From positions 1 to 32,794 of the forward strand of contig OMYF01000024.1 of assembly GCA_900315205.1 (NCBI GenBank): 32,794 bases of DNA, given 5' to 3'. The stretch comes from an uncultured Acidaminococcus sp. (GTDB lineage Bacteria; Bacillota; Negativicutes; Acidaminococcales; Acidaminococcaceae). The translations under genes were made by a program, and so were the position numbers. A model generated the notes under the pieces. That model did no database searches. It was not told the origin of the DNA and was given only the letters and a program-made list of their open reading frames with translations. Shown here piece by piece: positions 32,678 to 32,794 of the stretch. How positions within the stretch are numbered: position 1 is the stretch's first letter; each line of letters starts with the position of its first letter.

Positions 32678-32722
32678 AAAAGCGCTGTGAAAAATGATTG
32701 CTCATTTTTCACAGCGCTTTTC
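32678..32722 (+). terminator. Terminator of hutH
   Basis: A perfect 19-bp stem (32678-32696 with 32703-32721), loop ATTGCT, with T tract at 32718-32721. The inner arm CTGTGAAAAATG (32685-32696) is identical to that of the terminator before hutH. Nothing further is recognisable from 32723 to the window end. Confidence 0.92.
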
Positions 32723-32794
32723 TAATGGATTTTACGGCATGGGAAAGAGAACCTCCGTGCTCCAGCATCAAAGACCGTATATCGCGGACCGCAG

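Noticed and set aside
1..32794. CRISPR arrays, insertion sequences, prophage genes, rRNA
   Set aside because: No regularly spaced repeats, transposase or integrase motifs, phage genes or rRNA sequence were seen on either strand.

Overview
The window looks like chromosomal DNA from a Gram-negative-walled Firmicute (Negativicutes, most plausibly an Acidaminococcaceae member; this is inference). The reasons are a Firmicutes-type tig-clpP-clpX-lon-engB cluster beside an LPS-type cluster (heptosyltransferase family, O-antigen-ligase family, GT8 transferases, phosphoethanolamine transferase), a B12-dependent ribonucleotide reductase, and genes typical of amino-acid fermenters (histidine ammonia-lyase, TAXI-TRAP transporter, alanine/Na+ symporter, amino-acid racemase). 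Gene regions are moderately GC-rich. No insertion sequence, prophage, CRISPR array or rRNA gene was seen.

Layout. 1-1572: a cation-efflux gene behind a consensus promoter and a NiCo riboswitch with an overlapping terminator. 1614-8031: minus-strand protein quality-control cluster (trigger factor, ClpP, ClpX, Lon, EngB). 8085-11004: minus-strand alanine/Na+ symporter with a long leader, then an alanine/ornithine-type racemase behind a terminator. 11152-11438: the 3' remnant of a second symporter, plus strand, still followed by its terminator. 11437-13131: DUF554 membrane protein (minus), then a translationally coupled ferredoxin, DUF488 and Cys-rich protein trio (plus). 13222-19701: minus-strand surface-polysaccharide cluster, with a phosphoethanolamine transferase diverging from it (19949-21772). 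21951-24512: tRNA-Gly(GCC) and nrdJ under tandem NrdR boxes. 24611-26265: Na+/phosphate cotransporter. 26266-27263: an AT-rich 1-kb intergenic region with a threefold repeated operator-like motif. 27264-30784: TAXI lipoprotein, DUF1850 protein and fused permease, with an intrinsic terminator inside the start of the DUF1850 gene. 31054-32592: hutH, flanked by two terminators that share an identical 12-bp arm.

How it fits together: the uptake and amino-acid genes suggest sodium-coupled scavenging and fermentation of amino acids. The envelope genes suggest an LPS-bearing outer membrane. Several genes carry RNA-level control at their 5' ends (NiCo riboswitch, structured leaders of hutH and the symporter, early terminator in the TAXI operon). 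The observations most worth checking are the SSG/SD variant active site of HutH, the terminator within the DUF1850 start region, the shared terminator palindromes around hutH, the repeated motif in the AT-rich intergenic region, and the ferredoxin/DUF488/Cys-rich trio.
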